Counted from the stretch's first letter, positions 1 to 9,819 are shown. The stretch is DNA of 64,000 nt from Pullulanibacillus camelliae (GCF_014642655.1 NZ_BMIR01000013.1:1-64000); one strand, 5' to 3'. The notes: a model not told the origin generated them from the letters alone. Program-made: numbers and translations.

Positions 1-120
1 TACGATGTATTTGCTCTGGTAGGCATACATTTATGATAGAGTGCCTCTTCTTTTTTGGCTAGGATTTTGTAGAAATACCACCGAGAACTATTTTACACAT
101 ACTATAAATTGGACTAAAGA
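1..120. other. Short sequence before ispA's stop, no gene seen
   Basis: 120 bases downstream of ispA with no convincing reading frame or terminator. In Bacillus the next gene would be dxs. Confidence 0.3.
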
Positions 121-1005
121 TCAATAGTGACGCTCAATAATAAAATGAGCGATCCCCTCTAAGACATCATGTTGAATTGCTGTCGACTTCAAGGCATCAA
201 GAGCTTTTTCAAAATGCGCTTTGAGCTGTTCCTTCGTTCCTTCAATGCCAAGAATGGCTGGATACGTATTTTTTTTATTTTCAATATCACTGCCAACAGG
301 CTTACCTATTGCCGCTTCGTCTCCTTCAATATCTAAAATGTCATCTTGGATTTGAAAAGCGAGACCTAAATGTCGGGCAAATAACTGCAATGTGTCCTTT
401 GTACTTCGATCAGCCTTGGCTATTGTCGCCCCGCCCATGACCGCAAACTCTAAGAGACGTCCGGTTTTTTTCTGATGAATTTTTTCTAAGGCGATTAGAT
501 CCAATGCCTTTCCTTCCGCTTCAAGATCATCCATCTGTCCACCCACCATTGCCGAAGGACCAGCAGCATTAGCTAATTCTTGAATCAGCCAGAGCTTGGT
601 CTTAGCATCTATATAAGGCGCTTGTGATAGGCAAGTGAAGGCGAATGTTAGCAAGCCATCTCCTGCAAGAATCGCTGTGGCTTCACCAAACTTTTTATGA
701 TTGGTTGGAAGACCTCTACGAAGATCGTCATCATCCATAGCCGGCAGGTCATCATGAATTAAGGAATAGGTGTGAACGAGTTCTAGAGCACTAGCCGGCT
801 GCAATCCATACTCAGTTTTGGATTCTAAGGCCTCAACAACAGCTAGCATTAAGATGGGACGCAAGCGCTTGCCACCAGCCTCAACGGAATAGAGCATGGA
901 TTCCTTGAGACGATCAGGGGCTTCCATCCTTTTCAGTAGCTGAACAAGATGCTGATCGATGAGTGCCTTTTTTGTTTCTAAGTACGCTACAATATCCATG
1001 GTCAT
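121..1005 (-). CDS. ispA: Polyprenyl (farnesyl/geranyl) diphosphate synthase IspA
   Basis: A 294-residue trans-isoprenyl diphosphate synthase that condenses isopentenyl diphosphate with allylic diphosphates to make geranyl and farnesyl diphosphate for menaquinone and undecaprenyl lipids. The first aspartate-rich motif ([15 protein letters not shown], about residue 85) and the second ([13 protein letters not shown], about residue 218) are both intact. Length matches the Bacillus YqiD/IspA family. The ATG overlaps the xseB stop codon as ATGA, so it is probably translationally coupled to xseB in the xseA-xseB-ispA order typical of Bacillales. Chain length specificity (C10, C15 or C20) cannot be settled by eye. 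Confidence 0.95.
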   Translation of the reverse strand: MTMDIVAYLETKKALIDQHLVQLLKRMEAPDRLKESMLYSVEAGGKRLRPILMLAVVEALESKTEYGLQPASALELVHTYSLIHDDLPAMDDDDLRRGLPTNHKKFGEATAILAGDGLLTFAFTCLSQAPYIDAKTKLWLIQELANAAGPSAMVGGQMDDLEAEGKALDLIALEKIHQKKTGRLLEFAVMGGATIAKADRSTKDTLQLFARHLGLAFQIQDDILDIEGDEAAIGKPVGSDIENKKNTYPAILGIEGTKEQLKAHFEKALDALKSTAIQHDVLEGIAHFIIERHY

Positions 1006-1265
1006 GTGCGGTCTTCCTCGTCTAAACGAAAGGCTTCTTCAGTGCCATCTTCACGTAAAATTTTATCCATTTGATCTTCTACTCTTTGGAGCTTTTGGTG
1101 ACACATTTTCGAAAGCGTCACACCCTTTTGGAAGAGATTAATGGCTTTTTCGAGGGGAACTTCATTTTCTTCTAATTGCCTGACAATGGTTTCCAATTCC
1201 TGCATAGCTTCCTCAAAGCTTTGATCTACATGCTCTTCAATTTGTTCCGTTTGTTTTTCACTCAT
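1002..1265 (-). CDS. xseB: Exodeoxyribonuclease VII small subunit
   Basis: Small subunit of exonuclease VII, a single-strand-specific DNase in which several XseB helical hairpins assemble on one XseA. About 87 residues, acidic and helical, with the family signature around [19 protein letters not shown] and the downstream [15 protein letters not shown] chose the ATG at 1265 because an AGGAAGGTG ribosome site lies 6 bases upstream; a GTG three codons earlier overlaps that site. The start overlaps the end of xseA by 8 bases and the stop overlaps ispA. Confidence 0.93.
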   Translation of the reverse strand: MSEKQTEQIEEHVDQSFEEAMQELETIVRQLEENEVPLEKAINLFQKGVTLSKMCHQKLQRVEDQMDKILREDGTEEAFRLDEEDRT

Positions 1266-2613
1266 TTTTTTCACCTTCCTCTATCCCCCATACCTGACAA
1301 TCCACTGTCCCGTCTTTCAAACGAATGCTTAAGCTGTCCCCTGGAGTCACTTGTTTTACTGATTTTACGAGCTGCTGTTCCTTACTATAAGTTAACGCAT
1401 AGCCTCTTTCCATAATGTTAAGCGGGCTAAAGGCATTAAGTTGGCTAATGGATTGCTTAAGCATGGCGGCCTTTCGCTCTTTATGATGGGTAAAGGCCCG
1501 TCCAAGCCGCTCGAATAGGGCACTTCTGTCCTTTTCCGCTCTCTTTAATTGCTCTTCAGGATGATGCTTGTAAATCAAACGCGCAGCATGTTCTGTACGT
1601 TGTCTCCATTGCTGCATCATGCGTTTAGACTGACTCACCATGCGCTCATAAGCCCGATCAAGCTCCTGTTCCTTCTGGCGGATCAATTGCCCAGGATATT
1701 TAAATGCATAAGCGTTCTGAAGGGTTGTGAGATGCTCCCTATCCTTTTCAAGCCGTTTCTTCATGACAGTCTGCAAGCGATGGTAGCGCTCTTGGATGCG
1801 TTCTTGAAGTTCCATGATATGTGGTACAACCAGTTCAGCAGCTGCCGTCGGTGTCGCCGCACGGATATCAGCAACAAAATCAGCGATGGTAAAATCTGTT
1901 TCATGACCGACTGCCGAAACAATCGGAAGAAGCGACGCATGAATGGAGCGAGCTACAATTTCCTCGTTAAAAGCCCAAAGCTCTTCAATAGAGCCCCCGC
2001 CGCGACCGATAATCAGGACATCGACCTCTTGGCTTTCATTGGCACGTTCTATCGCCCTGGCAATCGATGATGCCGCATATTCACCTTGTACTAATACAGG
2101 AAATACCGTTATCATTGCAGCAGGGAACCTTCTTTTAATCGTGGTAAAGATATCACGAATCGCCGCTCCTGTTGGCGAAGTCACAACCCCTATGTTACGT
2201 GGATAAGCGGGAAGACTTTTCTTTAATTCTTGGTCAAATAATCCCTCTTGAGCTAGCTTCTTTTTTAGCTGCTCAAACGCCAAATGAAGATGCCCCACTC
2301 CGTCAGGCTGCATCTCTTTAATGTAGATTTGATACTGCCCATAGGGCTCGTAAAGTGAAATTTCTCCTCGCACAAGGACCTTCATACCGTCCTCTGGTAC
2401 AAAGGTTAACCGACGATTATCGGCTGCAAACATCACAGCTGAAATCCTTGTCTGCTTATCCTTCAAGGTTAAATACATATGGCCTCGACTATGCCGTTTG
2501 AAATTAGAAATTTCAGCTCTGAGCCAGACATCTTGAAGATGACGATCTTTTTCAAATAGTCCCTTAATGTATCGGGTTAATGCGGTAACCGTAATGTACC
2601 GTCTTTCTGCCAT
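1258..2613 (-). CDS. xseA: Exodeoxyribonuclease VII large subunit
   Basis: Catalytic large subunit of exonuclease VII, 451 residues, the usual length. An N-terminal OB-fold (about residues 5-105, with [20 protein letters not shown]) precedes the nuclease core, which shows [14 protein letters not shown], a glycine-rich [19 protein letters not shown] and [17 protein letters not shown], all characteristic of the family. A long basic helical region follows, as expected for the XseB-binding coiled coil. The ATG is preceded by a strong GGGGGAGG ribosome site. First gene of a coupled xseA-xseB-ispA unit. Confidence 0.96.
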   Translation of the reverse strand: MAERRYITVTALTRYIKGLFEKDRHLQDVWLRAEISNFKRHSRGHMYLTLKDKQTRISAVMFAADNRRLTFVPEDGMKVLVRGEISLYEPYGQYQIYIKEMQPDGVGHLHLAFEQLKKKLAQEGLFDQELKKSLPAYPRNIGVVTSPTGAAIRDIFTTIKRRFPAAMITVFPVLVQGEYAASSIARAIERANESQEVDVLIIGRGGGSIEELWAFNEEIVARSIHASLLPIVSAVGHETDFTIADFVADIRAATPTAAAELVVPHIMELQERIQERYHRLQTVMKKRLEKDREHLTTLQNAYAFKYPGQLIRQKEQELDRAYERMVSQSKRMMQQWRQRTEHAARLIYKHHPEEQLKRAEKDRSALFERLGRAFTHHKERKAAMLKQSISQLNAFSPLNIMERGYALTYSKEQQLVKSVKQVTPGDSLSIRLKDGTVDCQVWGIEEGEKNE

Positions 2614-2668
2614 GCTATCCTCCCCCTTATCTCCTCAGGATGGCGAGGCGGATCCAGACTGCGCTCCG

Positions 2669-3079
2669 CTATTCTCCCTGCGACGTGTCGTTTTGCTCCT
2701 GATTAGCAAGACGGGATAACACACCATTTGTAAATCTCCGTGTATCATCATCACCAAAAATCTTAGCTAATTCTATGGCTTCATTTAGACTGACCTTAAC
2801 AGGGATGGCATCAAAATATTTAATTTCACAAACCGCCAGCCTCATGATGGCCTTATCGATATTACCCAATCTTTCAAACGGCCATTTGATCAAGTATTTT
2901 TTAATGGTCGCATCAATATCTTCTTGATGAGCCAAAGTTGTTGTAACGAGTTGTTTGAAAAAGGGATCGAGCGCCTTTTCCTCTTCCTCAGTGCTCAGCA
3001 CTTCATCTAGCTGATGCTTCCCCACATCAATTTGAAAAAGAGCTTGTATCGCCTTTTCACGCGCTTTTCTTCGGTTCAT
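2669..3079 (-). CDS. nusB: Transcription antitermination protein NusB
   Basis: All-helical NusB, 136 residues, which with NusE (S10) binds boxA of rRNA leaders and supports antitermination. The N-terminus RRKAREKAIQALFQID and the C-terminal half with IDKAIMRLAVCEI and VSLNEAIELAKIFGDDDTRRFTNGVL are family signatures. It lies 55 bases upstream of xseA on the same strand, the standard Bacillales order. Confidence 0.96.
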   Translation of the reverse strand: MNRRKAREKAIQALFQIDVGKHQLDEVLSTEEEEKALDPFFKQLVTTTLAHQEDIDATIKKYLIKWPFERLGNIDKAIMRLAVCEIKYFDAIPVKVSLNEAIELAKIFGDDDTRRFTNGVLSRLANQEQNDTSQGE

Positions 3080-3239
3080 TATTAGCCTTAATCCTTTCTC
3101 TCGCTGTATTCAATAAAACTCGGCTTACTCTACTTTGCTAAATTCATCCATTCATAACCCATAACCCCAAGTCTGCTTATTCCCATCGTTTTAGCGAAGA
3201 GTTAATTATGCTCGCAGTAAACTTGTCCCACAGACATAG

Positions 3240-3269
3240 GAAAAAATCAAAGGGTTTCCCCTTTGATTT
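3240..3269 (-). terminator. Rho-independent terminator after yqhY
   Basis: On the minus strand a stem with AAATCAAAGGGG and CCCTTTGATTT arms around a short A-rich loop runs into a T-tract. It overlaps the yqhY stop codon, closing the accB-accC-yqhY unit before nusB. No repeat element follows this terminator, unlike many others in the window. Confidence 0.8.
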
Positions 3270-3699
3270 AACCATTTTCAATGCTTGTATTGCTTTCTTG
3301 CTCAAATTCGATACCAACAACATGGATGTTAATGGCGTTGACTTCTAAGGCTGTCATCGTCCGAAGCGTTTGTGCAATATTATCTTGAACACAACGACCG
3401 ACATCCGGAATGGAGACTCCAAATTTCATGTGCAATTGCACATCAATGGTTATCCCCTCTTCTGTTAAATCAACCTTGATGCCTTTTCCATAATTTTTAC
3501 GGCCAATGCGTTCAGCGACACCTGTCGCAAAGCTTCCATGCATAGCAGCGACGCCATCTACCTCATTTGCCGCCATGCCAGCAATCACTTCAATCACTTC
3601 TGGTGAAATTTCTACCTTCCCAAGATCCGTATTATTGTCGTCCACTTCATACATCGGTTCAGCCTCAATATCATCATAGAAAGAATGGTTATCTTCCAT
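3268..3699 (-). CDS. yqhY: Asp23/Gls24 family envelope stress response protein YqhY
   Basis: A 143-residue Asp23 (DUF322) family protein. The domain shows the conserved EVIEVIAGMAANEVDGVAAM start and later VDVQLHMKFG-like and RTMTALEVNAINIHVVGI segments. In B. subtilis YqhY is encoded with accB and accC and is thought to modulate acetyl-CoA carboxylase activity; the same linkage here supports that role. Its GGAGGTG ribosome site overlaps the last codons of accC, so translation is likely coupled. The first 28 residues are acidic and variable. Confidence 0.9.
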   Translation of the reverse strand: MEDNHSFYDDIEAEPMYEVDDNNTDLGKVEISPEVIEVIAGMAANEVDGVAAMHGSFATGVAERIGRKNYGKGIKVDLTEEGITIDVQLHMKFGVSIPDVGRCVQDNIAQTLRTMTALEVNAINIHVVGIEFEQESNTSIENG

Positions 3700-3702
3700 G
3701 AA

Positions 3703-5070
3703 TTATTCACCTCCAAGGTTTTCTTGCGTTGCGATCGGATATTTCTCCAAAAACTTCGTATTAAAATCTCCTTTTACGAAAACCGGATGATTAAATAGAT
3801 TGAGATGGAACGGAATGGTTGTGCTAATCCCATCGATAACCGTTTCGCCAAGCGCGCGCTTCATCTTTGCAATTGCGTCTTCACGCGTTTCTCCATAAGC
3901 AATGATTTTCGCCACCATTGAATCATAATAAGGTGGAATACGATAGCCTGGATAAACAGCAGAATCCACACGGACGCCTGGGCCACCAGGAGGAAGATAC
4001 ATCGTGACTTCGCCAGGTGATGGCATAAAGTTCTTCGCCGGATTTTCTGCATTGATACGGCATTCAATCGCCCAACCATTAAACGTTACGTCCTCTTGCT
4101 TTATGGAAAGGGGTTCCCCTGAAGCGACGCGAATTTGCTCCTTAATCAAGTCAATCCCTGTCACATATTCTGTTACAGGATGCTCAACTTGAATACGTGT
4201 ATTCATTTCCATGAAATAAAAATTACCATCAGCATCAAAAATAAATTCGATGGTCCCAGCCCCTGAATAATTCACAGCTTCAGCAGCGCGTACCGCCGCT
4301 TCCCCCATTTCCTGACGCTTCTCAGGTGATAATGCAGGTGATGGGCTTTCTTCTACAAGCTTTTGCAAGCGTCTTTGGATCGTACAATCACGTTCACCCA
4401 AATGAATGGTATGACCATGCTTATCGGCAAGCACCTGGATTTCCACATGACGAAAATCCTCGATGAATTTTTCAAGATAAACACCTGGATTACCAAAGGC
4501 AGTTGCCGCTTCTTGCTGAGTGATGGACACACCTTTTTTCAGTTCCTCTTCATTTCTGGCGATACGAATGCCTTTACCACCACCACCAGCTGTTGCCTTA
4601 ATAATCACAGGATATTGAATGGTTTCAGCCACCTTTACAGCATCTTCAATGGTTTCAACGATGCCCTCAGAGCCAGGAACAACAGGAACACCTGCCGCCT
4701 TCATCGTGCTTTTGGCAACATCCTTAATGCCCATTTTACTGATAGCCTCTGGGCTAGGACCGATAAACGTGATATTACATTCTTCACAGAGTTCAGCAAA
4801 ATCGGCATTTTCCGCTAAAAAGCCATAGCCTGGATGAATGCCATCTACACCTGTTAAAGTGGCAACACTCATGATGCTCGTTAGATTCAAATAACTATCC
4901 TTAGAGCTTGTCGGTCCAATACAATAGGCTTCATCAGCAAGCTGAACGTGCAGAGCTTCTTTATCCGCTTGAGAATAAACCGCTACGGTTTCAATATTCA
5001 TTTCCTTGCACGCGCGAATGATGCGAACGGCAATTTCACCACGGTTTGCAACAAGTATTTTTTTTAGCAT
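3703..5070 (-). CDS. accC: Acetyl-CoA carboxylase, biotin carboxylase subunit
   Basis: Biotin carboxylase, 455 residues, which carboxylates the biotin of AccB with ATP and bicarbonate in the first committed step of fatty acid synthesis. Visible landmarks are the N-terminal [19 protein letters not shown], the ATP-grasp glycine-rich loop [17 protein letters not shown] (about residue 155), HVEIQVLAD, and the catalytic [16 protein letters not shown] (about residue 288). An AGGGG site lies 8 bases before the ATG. It directly follows accB and precedes yqhY. Confidence 0.97.
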   Translation of the reverse strand: MLKKILVANRGEIAVRIIRACKEMNIETVAVYSQADKEALHVQLADEAYCIGPTSSKDSYLNLTSIMSVATLTGVDGIHPGYGFLAENADFAELCEECNITFIGPSPEAISKMGIKDVAKSTMKAAGVPVVPGSEGIVETIEDAVKVAETIQYPVIIKATAGGGGKGIRIARNEEELKKGVSITQQEAATAFGNPGVYLEKFIEDFRHVEIQVLADKHGHTIHLGERDCTIQRRLQKLVEESPSPALSPEKRQEMGEAAVRAAEAVNYSGAGTIEFIFDADGNFYFMEMNTRIQVEHPVTEYVTGIDLIKEQIRVASGEPLSIKQEDVTFNGWAIECRINAENPAKNFMPSPGEVTMYLPPGGPGVRVDSAVYPGYRIPPYYDSMVAKIIAYGETREDAIAKMKRALGETVIDGISTTIPFHLNLFNHPVFVKGDFNTKFLEKYPIATQENLGGE

Positions 5071-5081
5071 ACATAAAACCC

Positions 5082-5570
5082 CTATTCTGTCTTAACAAGG
5101 AAAAGTGGTTGACCATATTCAACGAGCTGTCCATCTTCAACAAGAACATCGACAATTTCACCTTTAACATCTGCTTCAATTTCGTTGAATAGCTTCATCG
5201 CTTCAATAATACAAACAACTGTGTCATTGGATACCTTCGATCCGACCTTTACAAAGTTGTCTTTATCCGGAGATGGTTTAGCATAGAATGTCCCCACCAT
5301 CGGCGAGACAATTTTATGTAACTCTTCTTGCTGACCTCCATTTTCAACCGCTTGCCCATTAGCCGCTTGTTGCGCTACTACAGGTTGTGCTTGTGGCTGT
5401 TGGGCCACCGGGGCCTGAACGGCTACCTGAGGAGCCGCTGCTTGAGCGACAACGCCTTCTTTATTTTTTCTTAAGGTTACTTTTGAATTTTCAACTTCGT
5501 ATTCAAATTCATCGATAGATGAGTCATCAATGAGTTGGATGAGTTCTTTTAGTTCTTCAACTTTAAGCAA
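5082..5570 (-). CDS. accB: Acetyl-CoA carboxylase, biotin carboxyl carrier protein
   Basis: AccB, about 162 residues. An N-terminal helical segment is followed by a flexible Ala/Pro/Gln-rich linker (about residues 45-85) and the biotinyl domain at the C-terminus, with the biotinylated lysine in [16 protein letters not shown] place the start at a TTG (5570) because AAAGGAG lies 8 bases upstream and the protein then begins [15 protein letters not shown], matching the family start; a longer reading frame to 5612 runs through the ribosome site. Co-transcribed with accC and yqhY. Confidence 0.93.
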   Translation of the reverse strand: MLKVEELKELIQLIDDSSIDEFEYEVENSKVTLRKNKEGVVAQAAAPQVAVQAPVAQQPQAQPVVAQQAANGQAVENGGQQEELHKIVSPMVGTFYAKPSPDKDNFVKVGSKVSNDTVVCIIEAMKLFNEIEADVKGEIVDVLVEDGQLVEYGQPLFLVKTE

Positions 5571-5756
5571 AGTTTCGCACTCCTTTAAGCTTTCATATAA
5601 AATACACGACAACCTTATACTACTATATCATTAATTTTTATAAGTGAAAATGTCCGTGTATTTCTATTGATAATATAACCTTCTTTATTTTAATAGAAGT
5701 CGCTGAGAGTTGCAAAGAAAAATCGGCTTTGAATGTTCTCTCCATTCATTTTTACA

Positions 5757-5996
5757 TAGAAAAACCGGGCGAAAAACATGTCAGGTCCTTGTCCTTAGTA
5801 TAGGGCATCATCCAATATGAAAGAGGCTTCGTTGCCTGGTCAAGTGGAATGGAGCGCAAGGCGAGAGACTCCTGCGGGAAGTGGGAGATCGGTAAGACCT
5901 TAGCAGCGCGAAGGCGCGAGGAGGCTTAGGAAAGCGAGCGACCTGGAGCGGAAATCCGCACCGTCCTCATGACCAGAAATTTTATACTTTCTGATC
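5757..5996 (-). repeat. Type B terminator-associated element, copy B1
   Basis: About 240 bp of non-coding, GC-rich repeat in the 433-base gap between spoIIIAH and accB. Read on the minus strand it starts right after the spoIIIAH terminator T-tract with ATCAGAAAGTATAAAATTTC. It then has the GATTTCCGCTCCAGG core and ends at a decayed version of the CCGGGC/GCCCGG hairpin plus T-run. It lacks the roughly 60-base hairpin module found in B2, B3 and B4. The remaining bases to accB show no gene. Confidence 0.85.
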
Positions 5997-5998
5997 TT

Positions 5999-6032
5999 TA
6001 AAAAAAGGACTGCGGCTACGCCAGCAGTCCTT
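5999..6032 (-). terminator. Rho-independent terminator of the spoIIIA operon
   Basis: AAGGACTGC and GCAGTCCTT arms with a 10-base loop, followed on the minus strand by seven T residues, 15 bases after the spoIIIAH stop. The T-tract is immediately followed by element B1. Confidence 0.9.
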
Positions 6033-6046
6033 CATCAATAGACCTA

Positions 6047-6574
6047 TTATTTTACAGGCTCGCGTTCCACGCTAACATGAACATCTCCCAGTTCACTATT
6101 AACCATGCGCATAATCTCATTGGCTTGTTTATTAGATATGCTACCAGCTTTGACATAGACATTGACATCAGATCCTGAGGCACTAACGACTGCATCATCA
6201 AACCCTTTTGACTTAATTTCTCCTTCTAATAAGGATTCCTTTTGATTCATGGTTTCTATGGATTGCAATTTATCCTGGGCCTCGCTTACTTGAACAGCTG
6301 TACTTTTATCAGAGTCAATCACTTTTTCATATTGTTGGGCTTGTTCTTTATCTGCTTGTTGTTTTTGTAAGCGATAATCCGCTAAGGCATCATCATTGAC
6401 AATATGACTTGAAGCCATACCATCCTTGGAATCCTTATTCGCCTCACTTTGCTTCGGCGTTGCGGACTGCGAAGTCGGTGTGTTGCTTGGTGGTGTTGAA
6501 ATATAGTATACGGACAAGACGACGATAAGGCTTAACATTGTTAACAACCATACTGTTTGTTTTTTAAGTACCAT
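6047..6574 (-). CDS. spoIIIAH: Stage III sporulation protein AH
   Basis: SpoIIIAH, 175 residues, the mother-cell partner of forespore SpoIIQ in the intercellular feeding-tube channel. One N-terminal membrane segment (TVWLLTMLSLIVVLSVYYI) is followed by a charged linker and a C-terminal YscJ/FliF-like ring-building domain (KGFDDAVVSASGSDVNVYVKAG, ending VNSELGDVHVSVE). The ATG has a GGAGGAG site. Last gene of the spoIIIA operon, followed by its terminator. Confidence 0.93.
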   Translation of the reverse strand: MVLKKQTVWLLTMLSLIVVLSVYYISTPPSNTPTSQSATPKQSEANKDSKDGMASSHIVNDDALADYRLQKQQADKEQAQQYEKVIDSDKSTAVQVSEAQDKLQSIETMNQKESLLEGEIKSKGFDDAVVSASGSDVNVYVKAGSISNKQANEIMRMVNSELGDVHVSVEREPVK

Positions 6575-6577
6575 GTG

Positions 6578-7252
6578 TTACTCCTCCTTTGATTTACCTT
6601 GTGTCACTGACACTTTATATGAAGGGATTCCGAGCACAGAGCTCACGGCATCAACAATCCATGACTTGATCGTTGGATTGTCCACCCCATCCGCCACGAC
6701 CCAAACACCTTTGACTACAGGACTTTTCTTTGTGATAATGAGGGGCTCTTTGGTATCACCTCCATCAATAATGACGACATCTTCTTTTTTGTTCTGCTCA
6801 TTAGATTCTCGCGTTCCACCATCTTTATCCTCCTCATTGGTATGATTATTTTGGGTATCCGAATTTTTCCCATAAACATTTTGAACTGTCGTATCGACGA
6901 CCACCATAACGTGAACGTTCGAGACCCCACTTACCTCATTTAATATCGATGTGAGATGATCTTCATAATAAGCTGCGTAATCTTCAAATGAGGAAAATGT
7001 ATTTTTTTTATCGGTTTTAAAGGTCTCCATATCCTGACTGGCGGTTTCCCCTGAGGTTTGGACGGCCTTTGTCTTCGCCGCATCGCCTTGACTTGCCGTT
7101 TGTGAACTATAGACCCGGCTAAAGACCATCAAAGCAACACCGATGATAAGGAGAATGACTAATGGCTGTAAGGGAGACTTTTTTTTCTTGTTGTCGGTTT
7201 TTTCTGTTAAAAATAAATCCTTTAAGAGTTGTAAGAGCTTGGACAGCGACAT
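6578..7252 (-). CDS. spoIIIAG: Stage III sporulation protein AG
   Basis: SpoIIIAG, 224 residues, which forms a large mother-cell membrane ring of the SpoIIIA-SpoIIQ complex. A single membrane segment (LQPLVILLIIGVALMVF, about residues 29-45) separates a short basic cytoplasmic tail from an extracytoplasmic ring-building domain. That domain contains EDHLTSILNEVSGVSNVHVMVVVD and, near the end, WVVADGVDNPTIKSWIVDAV. A low-complexity Asn/Glu/Lys-rich insert (about residues 130-155) interrupts it, as in other SpoIIIAG proteins. Four bases separate it from spoIIIAH. Confidence 0.92.
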   Translation of the reverse strand: MSLSKLLQLLKDLFLTEKTDNKKKKSPLQPLVILLIIGVALMVFSRVYSSQTASQGDAAKTKAVQTSGETASQDMETFKTDKKNTFSSFEDYAAYYEDHLTSILNEVSGVSNVHVMVVVDTTVQNVYGKNSDTQNNHTNEEDKDGGTRESNEQNKKEDVVIIDGGDTKEPLIITKKSPVVKGVWVVADGVDNPTIKSWIVDAVSSVLGIPSYKVSVTQGKSKEE

Positions 7253-7255
7253 GAC

Positions 7256-7918
7256 TTAAGAACCGCCTCCTTCAAGCTGGAGTGTTAAACGGCTTTGAGG
7301 AATCTCCCATTTTTTTGCTAGGAATGCTTTAACAGCCTTAAGCTCTTTGGTTTCTTGTGATGAGGATTGCCTGTCTGTTTCTGTATCATCGATCCTCACT
7401 TGAATATCGACCTTTTTAACCGGCTGAATCTCCTTAGTCTTGTCGGAACGCTCTTGATTGTTCTTCGCCGCCTTTTTAGCTTCATCCGCTTGTCCTAAAA
7501 CGACAACAGCATGTTTAACTTTTGGACTTTTTGCGCTATCATCAATGTCTAAATGAATATCCCCGACAATGGTGAGACCAAATTGCTCTCCTAACGCCTC
7601 CTGTACATCGTTTTTCATGTAGACAGCCACTATGTTAGATTTATATGCAGCTTGTTCATGTTCTATTTCATTTTTATGCTGATTTATTGAATTTTTTAAC
7701 GCATCCTCTTCTTTAGGAGGATTCAGCTCATTTAATATTTTTTCAACGGGCATGTGCAGCACTTTAATGACGGGACTCAGCAAAGCAACGATCAGAACGA
7801 GTCCGACGACGAGCTTGACATACTTTTGGAAACTATCATTGGGTAACAGGAGTTCAAGCACGATGGCTAACAGGATTAATAACACGACTTGAGAGATCCA
7901 ACTTGAAACAGCTGACAA
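7256..7918 (-). CDS. spoIIIAF: Stage III sporulation protein AF
   Basis: SpoIIIAF, 220 residues, with two N-terminal membrane helices (WISQVVLLILLAIVLELLLP and VKLVVGLVLIVALLSPVI) and a soluble C-terminal domain with a ring-building fold. The start is a TTG, chosen because AGGGGG lies 8 bases upstream and no ATG fits. The C-terminal KKWEIPQSRLTLQLEGG resembles the family end. Part of the mother-cell channel operon. Confidence 0.9.
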   Translation of the reverse strand: MSAVSSWISQVVLLILLAIVLELLLPNDSFQKYVKLVVGLVLIVALLSPVIKVLHMPVEKILNELNPPKEEDALKNSINQHKNEIEHEQAAYKSNIVAVYMKNDVQEALGEQFGLTIVGDIHLDIDDSAKSPKVKHAVVVLGQADEAKKAAKNNQERSDKTKEIQPVKKVDIQVRIDDTETDRQSSSQETKELKAVKAFLAKKWEIPQSRLTLQLEGGGS

Positions 7919-7931
7919 TCGTCTGTACCCC

Positions 7932-9125
7932 CTATCGCACCATCAAAGATAAATTACTAGAGGCTATGATGATGGTGATTGCTAAGAAAAACATAAGTGC
8001 AACAATGGCTAGACAGGCAAACACATAAATCATACTGCGGCCGATAACCGATAGGCATTCAATGATAGGCCCTCCGCCTAATGGCTGAAGAATGGCTGAA
8101 GCGAGGTTATAAATAAATGCTAACGCCAATACTTTCAACACCGGAAAAATAACAATGGCAACGAGTATGACCAGCCCAGCAATACCAATCGTATTTTTTA
8201 CTAGAGCAGATGCATTTAGAACAGTATCTGCAGCATCAGTAAACATCCTGCCAATCACAGGAACAAAATTCCCCGTAATGAATTTAGCTGTTCGCACAAC
8301 CAGTCCATCGGAAATGGCTGTGGCCGCTCCTTGAACCGAAAGTACACCTAAAAAGATGGCAAAAAAGACGGCAAGTATCCCAATCCCGATACTGCGCAAC
8401 AGCTTAGCCAGCTGCGTTACCTTATAATGCTCTGATAGTGCGCTAACGATCGATAGAAGTGCCGATAAAAATAAGAGTGGCAATACAATCATAGAAATCA
8501 ACCAGCCACTGACATTAATAAGGAATACAATGATTGGATGAAAAAAGGCAACTGACGTTAACCCCCCCGAGGTCGCCATTAACGCCAATATAAGGGGCAT
8601 CAGCGCCAGTAAAAAGTGGCTCATATCATTTATTGCTGTTGTGGTATAAGAAATCGCTACCTTAAATGAGTTAAGTGCCAGGATAACGAGAACCATATAC
8701 ACAACAGCATAGGCTACCTTAGAAACTGTGGGATGCTCAAAGGCATTTTGTATATTCTGTAGGATCATCGAAAGTACCGTCAGTAAAATCAACGTTCCTA
8801 ATAACTTGCCGTTGACCAGTAATTCATGAAATAAATAATGCAGGAGACCTGCAATCCATTCCTTAATCAAATGATTCTTATCAGAGGTAAGAAATTCTTT
8901 AAAGTCCATGTCCTTGCTTTCTGGGAGAAAACCATTATATTGGGTCACCACTTTATCCCAATAGGCTTTAATATCATCTGTATTTATGCTATCAAGCTGC
9001 TTGTCCACCACTTTGTCGGTCACAGTATCTGCCAAGGTAATTGAAGGGCAGAGCATGAGGATAAAGCAACAGAGTGCGATGACCCGTACAGTATTTTTTG
9101 TCAAGCGTTGAGAGAGAAGCCACAT
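7932..9125 (-). CDS. spoIIIAE: Stage III sporulation protein AE
   Basis: SpoIIIAE, 397 residues, a polytopic membrane protein of the SpoIIIA channel. An N-terminal signal-type segment (VIALCCFILMLCPSITLADT) is followed by an extracytoplasmic stretch and about seven hydrophobic helices. Conserved family features include a GFLPES segment near residue 64, DGLVVRTAKFITGNFVPVIGRMF (about residue 275) and PLGGGPIIECL. Start chosen at ATG with AAAGGAG 8 bases upstream. Confidence 0.94.
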   Translation of the reverse strand: MWLLSQRLTKNTVRVIALCCFILMLCPSITLADTVTDKVVDKQLDSINTDDIKAYWDKVVTQYNGFLPESKDMDFKEFLTSDKNHLIKEWIAGLLHYLFHELLVNGKLLGTLILLTVLSMILQNIQNAFEHPTVSKVAYAVVYMVLVILALNSFKVAISYTTTAINDMSHFLLALMPLILALMATSGGLTSVAFFHPIIVFLINVSGWLISMIVLPLLFLSALLSIVSALSEHYKVTQLAKLLRSIGIGILAVFFAIFLGVLSVQGAATAISDGLVVRTAKFITGNFVPVIGRMFTDAADTVLNASALVKNTIGIAGLVILVAIVIFPVLKVLALAFIYNLASAILQPLGGGPIIECLSVIGRSMIYVFACLAIVALMFFLAITIIIASSNLSLMVR

Positions 9126-9140
9126 AGTGCATCTCCTTTA

Positions 9141-9530
9141 TTATTTGGGAATAAGCCCCAATATTGTTTTGATAATTGCCATGATGATGGGAATCGCCAT
9201 CACAAGAATAAGTATCTTACCGGCGAGTTCTATTTTTGACGCCAGGGCACCTTGTCCAGCATCCCGGGCAATTTGTACACCAAACTCTGCAATATAGGCA
9301 ATGCCGATGATTTTAAGAATCGTTGTCATATAGACAAGATTGAGGTTAGCATTTACAGCCATGCGTTCAATCATTTCTATGATCTGCTGAATTTTTCCGA
9401 TAAGCAATAAAAAGATAGAAATTCCAACAAAGACTATAAGGAGAAAAGCAAAAGCCGGTTTTTGCTCATTAAGTATTAGTGCTAAGAAGGTAGCGATTAA
9501 ACCGATGCCGACAATTTGTAGGATTTCGAT
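9141..9530 (-). CDS. spoIIIAD: Stage III sporulation protein AD (no canonical start codon)
   Basis: SpoIIIAD, about 129 residues, a small polytopic membrane protein of the channel. The reading frame encodes a full-length protein beginning IEILQIVGIGLIATFLAL and continuing to ILKIIGIAYIAEFGVQIARDAGQG. The expected initiator position is ATC at 9530, 8 bases after a GGGGG site, and no ATG, GTG or TTG lies in frame until residue 42. An out-of-frame ATG at 9537 would join the frame if one base (9531) were absent, giving MHIEILQIVG. It is therefore either a rare AUC start or a one-base insertion. Confidence 0.82.
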   Translation of the reverse strand: MEILQIVGIGLIATFLALILNEQKPAFAFLLIVFVGISIFLLLIGKIQQIIEMIERMAVNANLNLVYMTTILKIIGIAYIAEFGVQIARDAGQGALASKIELAGKILILVMAIPIIMAIIKTILGLIPK

Positions 9531-9542
9531 CGTGCATTCCCC

Positions 9543-9749
9543 CTACCCTTGAAACAGGAAGACGTCCTTGATCTTATCAAAGAGATTACCGATTAAGGAA
9601 GCAACCATATAAAGGATGACAACAAAACCAATAAGCGTGACCCATTGGGCCCAATCATCCTTTCCCATTTGTTTAAGTACCGTTTGAATCATAGCGACGA
9701 TAATCCCAATCCCCGCAATTTGAAAAATTGTATTCACATCTATTGACAT
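9543..9749 (-). CDS. spoIIIAC: Stage III sporulation protein AC
   Basis: SpoIIIAC, 68 residues, two membrane helices (IFQIAGIGIIVAMIQTVL and WVTLIGFVVILYMVASLI). Start chosen at the ATG giving MSIDVNTIFQ, with GGGGAGG 8 bases upstream; the longer frame to 9776 begins inside the leader. Length equals the family norm. Its TAG stop lies 12 bases before the unusual spoIIIAD start. Confidence 0.93.
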   Translation of the reverse strand: MSIDVNTIFQIAGIGIIVAMIQTVLKQMGKDDWAQWVTLIGFVVILYMVASLIGNLFDKIKDVFLFQG

Positions 9750-9819
9750 GGTGCTTCCTCCCCTATAGTTAACCAATAAAAATGACTTAAAGCCTCTCCT
9801 TACTGATTGAGCTCACGCA

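Noticed and set aside
959-1141. Many frames of 60-180 codons antisense to ispA, xseA, accC, nrdJ, gcv and pbpA
   Set aside because: They lie entirely inside well-supported genes on the other strand, lack ribosome sites and show no protein family features.
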